Below are positions 6,614 through 11,239 of a stretch of 11,239 bases of DNA, piece by piece. The stretch covers positions 1-11,239 of the forward strand of contig JAFYFK010000212.1 of assembly GCA_017543805.1 (NCBI GenBank). Direction: 5' to 3'. Position 1 is the stretch's first letter. The number at the start of each line of letters is the position of its first letter. The notes under the pieces were generated by a model, which made no database searches, was not told the DNA's origin, and was given only the letters and a program-made list of their open reading frames with translations. Origin of the DNA: Bacillota bacterium. GTDB taxonomy: Bacteria > Bacillota > Clostridia > Peptostreptococcales > Anaerovoracaceae. The translations under genes were made by a program, and so were the position numbers.

Positions 6614-7315
6614 ATGAGTTTCGTAAAATTCGAAGACGTCTCAAAAGTTTATAAAACCGGCAGCGTTGAGATCAGGGCCGTCGACCATATCAGCTTCGAG
6701 ATAGAAAAGGGCGAGTTCTGCGTCATAGTCGGGCCGTCGGGCGCCGGCAAGACCACCGTGCTCAACATGCTCGGAGGCATGGACGCCTGCAGCGGCGGCA
6801 CAATAACCGTGGACGGGACCCGCGTTTCAGATATGAGCCCCAGGCAGCTCACAGAGTACCGCAGGGACGACATCGGTTTTGTATTTCAGTTCTACAATCT
6901 GGTCGGAAATCTTACCGCATTGGAGAACGTCGAGCTTGCCGCGCAGATCTGCAAAGATCCTCTGGACGCCGCCACAGTGCTCGCGGAGGTCGGTCTTTCC
7001 GACCGTTCCGACAACTTCCCCGGGCAGCTTTCCGGAGGAGAGCAGCAGCGGGTCGCGATCGCCAGGGCGCTCGCCAAGAACCCCAAGCTGATGCTCTGCG
7101 ACGAGCCCACCGGGGCGCTGGACTACCAGACAGGAAAGCAGATACTCAAGCTGCTCCAGGACACCTGCCGGCAGAAAAACGTCACGGTCATAGTGATCAC
7201 ACATAATTCCGCAATTACCCCCATGGCCGACCGGGTCATACGCATAAAGAACGGCACCGTAGCCGAAATGCGCCTCAATCCGGATCCGATGCCCGTGGAA
7301 AACATCGAATGGTGA
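6614..7315 (+). CDS. ABC transporter ATP-binding protein (MacB/LolD/FtsE-like)
   Basis: 233 residues. It hydrolyses ATP to drive the adjoining FtsX-type permease from the inner face of the membrane. Motifs are complete: Walker A GPSGAGKTT (40-48), Q-loop Gln92 in FVFQFYNL, signature LSGGEQQR (139-146), Walker B LMLCDE (159-164), D-loop near GALD (167-170), and H-loop His197 in VITHNS. The subfamily is the one that pairs with MacB-, LolCE- and FtsX-like permeases rather than with classical importers. The C-terminal tail ends in NIEW, a short Pro/acidic ending seen in clostridial ATPases paired with coiled-coil FtsX permeases (from memory). One base separates it from each neighbour, which implies coupled translation. 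The transported substrate, if any, is unknown. Confidence 0.96.
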   Translation: MSFVKFEDVSKVYKTGSVEIRAVDHISFEIEKGEFCVIVGPSGAGKTTVLNMLGGMDACSGGTITVDGTRVSDMSPRQLTEYRRDDIGFVFQFYNLVGNLTALENVELAAQICKDPLDAATVLAEVGLSDRSDNFPGQLSGGEQQRVAIARALAKNPKLMLCDEPTGALDYQTGKQILKLLQDTCRQKNVTVIVITHNSAITPMADRVIRIKNGTVAEMRLNPDPMPVENIEW

Positions 7316-7316
7316 A

Positions 7317-10300
7317 ATGCGCGCCTTAAACAGGGATTTTATAAGAGAGATAATAAAGACAAAGGGCCGCTTCCTGTCGATACTTGTATTGGCAGCGCTT
7401 GCGGTCGCTTTTTTGTCCGGATTAAGGGCTATAGCGCCGGATATGAAAAACACTCTCGACGATTATATGGACTCCCGGAACATGGCGGATCTGCAGGTCT
7501 ACGCTTCCCTTGGGCTCACTGAAGACGATATCGGCGCCATGCTGCAGCAGGACGGCATTACCGACGGGGAGGCGTTTTATCTTATAGACGCTTTCGCCTC
7601 CTGCGGGGAGACCGGAAAGCCTGTCAAGCTCTGGTCAATGCCGCAGCGCATAGGCCTTCTTGTCATCAGGGAGGGCCGCATGCCGGAAAACAGCGGCGAG
7701 TGCCTTATTGACGGCAAATATTCCAAGGAAGAGAACATTCATATCGGGGATACTGTCACTCTTGCGACGGAGGGGACCTACGAAGACTGCCTCGCGGTGG
7801 AAAGCGCGGAGGTCGTCGGCATAATTTCGAGCCCGTATTACATAAGCGTCGAAAGGGGAACCTCTACCATAGGAAACGGGCAGGCCACCGGCTGCATCTA
7901 CATGCTTCCGGAAGCCTTCGATATGGATTATTACACGACCGCTCTGTTTAAGCTGGAAGGCGCGGACGCGCTGGTCGCCTATTCCGACGAATACGAAGAT
8001 CTGGTTTCCGACGCGCAGGACGCGCTGGATGTTTTCGGCGAAGAGAGGGCCGCCATAAGGACCGCGGAAATTAAGAACGAGGGCTTTGACAAGCTCGCGG
8101 AGGCTCAGGACGAGCTTGACGAGGGCAAACAGAAGCTCGCCGACGCGGAAACCGAGATCGCGGACGCCAGACAGGAGCTGGATGACGGCTGGGAGGAGCT
8201 CGCTGACGCAAAGCGCACTCTGGCGAAGGAGACTGCCGACGCGGAGAAGAAGATAGCCGACGCGGAAAAAGAGCTCGCGGACGCGCTTGTTGAGCTCAAC
8301 GACGGAGAAAAGGAGTACGCCGACGGCATTAAGGAATATGAGGACGGTCTTGCGGACTACGAAGACGGTCTTAAAAAATACGAAGACGGTGTCAAAGAGT
8401 ACGAGGACGGGGAGAAAAAGCTCGCTGACGCGGCGGAGGAGCTGCGGGTCGGGAGAATATCCATAAGGGAGGGCCAGGCGGAGATCAACGCCGGAAAGGC
8501 CCAGATAGCGGCGGGGCGCCAGCAGATACTGGAACAGCAGAACATGCTGGACGGGCAGAAGGCCGCGATGGCAGGCATGGGTATGGACGCAGACACCATA
8601 GCCGCCCTTACTGACGGATATCAGGCCCAGATCGACGCAGGCTCGGCAGCGCTGGACGCCAACGAAGCGCAGCTTGCGGCCGCCGAGGGGCAGCTGAATG
8701 CAGGCCGGGCGGAACTCGGCTACGGGCAGCAGGAATACGACAGAGGCGTGGAAGAGCTGGAAAAAGCGAAGGCTGAGCTGGACGACGCAAAAGCCGAGCT
8801 GGACGACGCCAAGGCCAAGCTCGAGGACGCTGAAAAAGAACTGGCGGACGCCCGCACCGAGCTGGACGACGGCTGGAAGGAATACAACGACGGCGTGGCG
8901 GAGCTCGAGGATGCCCGCAAAGAACTCAGGGACAAGGTCCGCGACGCGGAGAAGGAGATCGCCGACGCGGAAAAAGAACTCAGTGACGGCGAAGAGGAAT
9001 ACGCCGACGGCTACGAGGAATATCTCGAAAAGAAGGCAGACGCGGACAGGGACATCGCCGACGCGGAGGTCAGGATAGCAGACGCGCGCCAGGACCTTCT
9101 GGACCTCAAGGACTGCGAATGGTATATAACCGGAAGGGAAGCGGCCCCGGGATATCTGGGCTTCGGACAGGACGCCGACCGGATGGCAAATCTGGCCAAG
9201 GTCTTTCCGATGCTGTTCTTTATCGTGGCGGCTCTGGTCTGCCTCACGACGATGACCCGCATGGTGGACGAGCAGCGCATGGAGATCGGCTGCCTTAAAG
9301 CGCTGGGCTACAGCAAGCTTGCGATCTCAAAGAAATACATTCTTTACGGCGCGCTTCCGGCAGTCTTCGGCAGCGTGTTCGGACTTGCTTTCGGATACAC
9401 GGTCTTTCCCAAGATGATATTCACCGCGTGGCAGATAATGTACGACGTGCCGGACATTAAGCTGCAGTCTTACACGAATATAAGCGTGTTCTCCATCGCC
9501 GCCATTATCGTCTGCACCGCGCTGTCCAGTCTCTGGGCATGCTTCGCGACGCTGACTGCAAGCCCCGCGGCGCTCATGCGCCCCAAAACGCCCACGGCCG
9601 GCAAACGCGTTTTCCTGGAATATATAAAACCGCTCTGGAACCGCATGAACTTTTTCAGAAAGGTCACCGCGAGGAACCTTTTCCGCTACAAGAAGCGCCT
9701 TATCATGACCATCGCCGGGATCGGCGGCTGCGCAGCGCTGATAATCGCCGGATTCGGGCTCAGGACATCGCTCACGGATACGATGAACAACCAGTTCGGG
9801 CGCATTTTCCGCTATACCGCCAGCGTTTCCGTGACCGACAGCATAAGCGAAGAAGAGGAAGCTGCTGTAAGGAACTACCTGGACGGTTCCGAAAGCGTTA
9901 CGGATTATATGCATGGCATACTGGCTTCCGGAACCGCTGAGAGCCCTGATTATTCGATATTTACCTATATTCAGGTGGGTGAACCTGAGGACATCGCGCG
10001 TTTCTTTGAGATCCAGACCTACGACGAGAGGAAAGGCCCGGACGCCGGGGAGATCATAACCCTGGACGACAGCGGGGTCATAATAGACCAGAAGCTTTCG
10101 GAGCTTCTGAACGTCGGAGTCGGGGACAGCTTTACGCTGGAGTTCGACACGCGCCGGCAGGTGACTGTCGCTGCCATAAATGAGCATTACGTGGCCCATT
10201 ACGTATATATGACGCCGGCGTACTATTCCGCCAAGTATCATAAGCCTTACGAACCGGACACTTATCTTATGAAGATCGAGCCTGACGACGACGAGACTTC

Positions 10301-10799
10301 AGACCGCGTCATGACGGAGCTTCTGGCGCTCGACGGCGTCGGGGCCGCAAACCGGGTCGCGGATACGAAAAACACTTATATGCATTCCATGGAGCGCATA
10401 GATTTAGTCGTGGTCGTGGTCATCCTGGCCGCGGCGGCGCTGGCGTTCGTAGTGCTCTTCAATCTTTCGAACATCAACATAACCGAGAGGCGCAGGGAAC
10501 TAGCGACCATCAAGGTCCTCGGCTTCCGCGACGGCGAAGTTTCGGCTTATGTCTACCGCGAAAACATGATCCTTACCCTGTTCGGCATAATCCTGGGGCT
10601 TGCGCTGGGGCACTGGCTGCATGTCTGGCTGGTGCATACTACGGAGATCGACCTTATGATGTTCGGACGCAACACGGACCGCATGGCTTATGTCTGGGCA
10701 TCGGTCCTGACGGTGCTTTTCAGCGTTATCGTCAATTTTGCCGCGCATTTCAGCCTTAAGAAAATAGATATGGTTGAATCGCTGAAGTCCGCGGAGTAA
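7317..10799 (+). CDS. FtsX-like ABC permease with long extracellular coiled coil
   Basis: 1160 residues. The first membrane helix is at about 18-38, followed by an extracellular domain (about 40-245) of the MacB periplasmic-core type. A heptad-repeat region runs from about 250 to 598. Three helices follow (about 628-648, 678-698, 722-745), forming the first FtsX domain, with the typical EQRMEIGCLKALGYS loop. A second repeat consists of a helix at about 795-815, an extracellular domain (816-1028), and helices at about 1029-1050, 1085-1105 and 1122-1145, with ERRRELATIKVLGF as the matching loop. That gives eight helices: two MacB-like halves fused in one chain. The coil is broken at about 411-436 by a Gly/Met-rich stretch, so it probably folds back as a hairpin. 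Such permeases commonly couple ATP hydrolysis to mechanical work outside the membrane; the target here is unknown. Confidence 0.94.
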   Translation: MRALNRDFIREIIKTKGRFLSILVLAALAVAFLSGLRAIAPDMKNTLDDYMDSRNMADLQVYASLGLTEDDIGAMLQQDGITDGEAFYLIDAFASCGETGKPVKLWSMPQRIGLLVIREGRMPENSGECLIDGKYSKEENIHIGDTVTLATEGTYEDCLAVESAEVVGIISSPYYISVERGTSTIGNGQATGCIYMLPEAFDMDYYTTALFKLEGADALVAYSDEYEDLVSDAQDALDVFGEERAAIRTAEIKNEGFDKLAEAQDELDEGKQKLADAETEIADARQELDDGWEELADAKRTLAKETADAEKKIADAEKELADALVELNDGEKEYADGIKEYEDGLADYEDGLKKYEDGVKEYEDGEKKLADAAEELRVGRISIREGQAEINAGKAQIAAGRQQILEQQNMLDGQKAAMAGMGMDADTIAALTDGYQAQIDAGSAALDANEAQLAAAEGQLNAGRAELGYGQQEYDRGVEELEKAKAELDDAKAELDDAKAKLEDAEKELADARTELDDGWKEYNDGVAELEDARKELRDKVRDAEKEIADAEKELSDGEEEYADGYEEYLEKKADADRDIADAEVRIADARQDLLDLKDCEWYITGREAAPGYLGFGQDADRMANLAKVFPMLFFIVAALVCLTTMTRMVDEQRMEIGCLKALGYSKLAISKKYILYGALPAVFGSVFGLAFGYTVFPKMIFTAWQIMYDVPDIKLQSYTNISVFSIAAIIVCTALSSLWACFATLTASPAALMRPKTPTAGKRVFLEYIKPLWNRMNFFRKVTARNLFRYKKRLIMTIAGIGGCAALIIAGFGLRTSLTDTMNNQFGRIFRYTASVSVTDSISEEEEAAVRNYLDGSESVTDYMHGILASGTAESPDYSIFTYIQVGEPEDIARFFEIQTYDERKGPDAGEIITLDDSGVIIDQKLSELLNVGVGDSFTLEFDTRRQVTVAAINEHYVAHYVYMTPAYYSAKYHKPYEPDTYLMKIEPDDDETSDRVMTELLALDGVGAANRVADTKNTYMHSMERIDLVVVVVILAAAALAFVVLFNLSNINITERRRELATIKVLGFRDGEVSAYVYRENMILTLFGIILGLALGHWLHVWLVHTTEIDLMMFGRNTDRMAYVWASVLTVLFSVIVNFAAHFSLKKIDMVESLKSAE
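8064..9110 (+). repeat. heptad-repeat coiled-coil region within the permease
   Basis: This stretch encodes residues 250-598, built from seven-residue units such as KAELDDA, EKELADA and YEDGLKK, hence 21-base periodic DNA. The most regular parts are five YxDG heptads (residues 334-368, bases 8316-8420) and the tandem KAELDDA pair (residues 485-498, bases 8769-8810). The regular acidic composition also creates long antisense open frames, which are not genes. Confidence 0.9.
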
Positions 10800-10802
10800 A
10801 AT
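10774..10802 (+). promoter_or_regulatory. probable promoter of the AIM24-family gene
   Basis: TTGAAT (10774-10779) and TAAAAT (10797-10802) are 17 bases apart and overlap the end of the permease gene. Transcription would begin near 10809, leaving a short leader that includes the full ribosome binding site. A perfect TATAAT at 10817-10822 is too close to that site to be a usable -10 box. Confidence 0.45.
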
Positions 10803-10825
10803 AATAGTAATATTTTTATAATTCA

Positions 10826-10834
10826 AAAGGAGGT
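10826..10834 (+). promoter_or_regulatory. strong ribosome binding site of the AIM24-family gene
   Basis: AAAGGAGGT lies 4 bases before the ATG at 10839 (5 bases counted from the GGAGG core). The 39-base gap after the permease is A/T-rich, unlike the G+C-rich surroundings, and marks a separate translation unit. Confidence 0.88.
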
Positions 10835-10838
10835 CAGT

Positions 10839-11239
10839 ATGAGATACAGTATTGAAGGCGGCCAGCTGCCGGTAGTGATCTGCACGCTCGAGAACGGCGA
10901 ATCCATGATCACCGAAAAAGGCGCAATGGCCTGGATGAGCCCCAACATGGAGATGCAGACCCAGGGCACCGGAGGTCTCGGAAAGTCCCTCGGCAGGCTC
11001 TTCTCCGGAGATTCCGTGTTCCAGAACAAATACACCGCGCACGGCGGGCAGGGTCAGATAGCGTTCGCGTCCAGCTTCCCCGGATCCATCGTGGCAATGG
11101 ACATATCGCAGAACCCGATAATCGCGCAGAAATCCGCGTTCCTCGCAAGCGAGGCGGGAGTTAATCTTTCGGTATTCTTCCGCAAGACATTCGGCACCGG
11201 CCTCTTTGGCGGAGAAGGATTTATCATGCAGAAGCTCGA
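10839..11239 (+). CDS. AIM24 / TIGR00266 family protein (3'-truncated by window)
   Basis: 133 complete codons are visible and the frame is open to the window end. The start MRYSIEGGQLPVVICTLENG, then GAMAWMSPNMEMQTQG, the GGLGKSLGRLFSGDSVFQNKY block and the SSFPGSIVAMDI stretch are strong signatures of the bacterial AIM24 (formerly DUF124, TIGR00266) family. These are about 230-260-residue beta-rich proteins. The biochemical role in bacteria is not established; the family is named after a yeast mitochondrial protein. There is no signal peptide, so it is probably cytoplasmic. About half of the protein lies beyond the window. The gene has its own probable promoter and a strong ribosome binding site, so it need not be part of the ABC operon. 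Confidence 0.93.
   Translation, partial: MRYSIEGGQLPVVICTLENGESMITEKGAMAWMSPNMEMQTQGTGGLGKSLGRLFSGDSVFQNKYTAHGGQGQIAFASSFPGSIVAMDISQNPIIAQKSAFLASEAGVNLSVFFRKTFGTGLFGGEGFIMQKL

Noticed and set aside
8105..8935. Ser/Ala-rich antisense frames and a + strand 126-codon frame in the coil region
   Set aside because: Products of the 21-base heptad periodicity read in other frames.
8064..9110. Coil region as a recent tandem-repeat insertion or mobile element
   Set aside because: The heptads are diverged in codons and residues, flanks show no target duplications, and coiled-coil inserts are known in this permease type.
9327..10241. 304-codon antisense frame opposite the permease
   Set aside because: Lies entirely within a well-supported permease gene and shows no family motifs.
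10817..10822. Perfect TATAAT upstream of the AIM24-family gene
   Set aside because: A transcript from it would start inside the ribosome binding site at 10826-10834; it is better explained as A/T-rich spacer.

Overview
The window reads as a chromosomal segment from a Gram-positive anaerobe of the Clostridia (Bacillota), with G+C of roughly 55-60 % by eye. The evidence is a Rho factor followed by a YqhQ (DUF1385) membrane protein and PrmC, a zinc-type L31 ribosomal protein, an S-layer-homology (SLH) wall protein beside a LytR-CpsA-Psr (LCP) tail, and an FtsX-like permease of the large coiled-coil type common in Clostridia. All real genes lie on the + strand. The genus cannot be fixed from the sequence.

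Layout. (1) 1-1299, cell envelope: the C-terminal end of a probable LCP wall-polymer ligase, then, 9 bases later, a secreted SLH protein. (2) 1347-5022, an expression and translation-termination group: rho, yqhQ and prmC, joined by stop/start overlaps (TAATG and ATGA). Rho carries a long, low-complexity, charged insert with a duplicated basic motif. (3) 5023-5425: a 159-base gap with inverted repeats and a strong promoter, the monocistronic-looking rpmE, and an intrinsic terminator. (4) 5434-10799, a three-gene module with 1-base gaps: a soluble protein I do not recognise, an MacB/LolD-type ATPase, and an 1160-residue two-repeat FtsX-type permease whose first extracellular domain holds about 350 residues of heptad repeats. 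(5) 10839-end: the start of an AIM24/TIGR00266 protein with its own ribosome binding site and probable promoter.

How the genes fit together. PrmC methylates the release factors, L31 belongs to the large ribosomal subunit, and Rho ends transcription, so block 2-3 is housekeeping; the usual clostridial neighbour prfA is absent and rpmE lies after prmC instead of directly after rho. LCP enzymes attach secondary polymers to peptidoglycan and SLH domains bind such polymers, so block 1 is a plausible polymer-and-ligand pair. Block 4 is the least understood part: a probable mechanotransmission-type ABC system with a very long extracellular coiled-coil hairpin, co-transcribed with an unrecognised cytoplasmic protein. 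No tRNA, rRNA, CRISPR array, insertion sequence or phage gene was seen.
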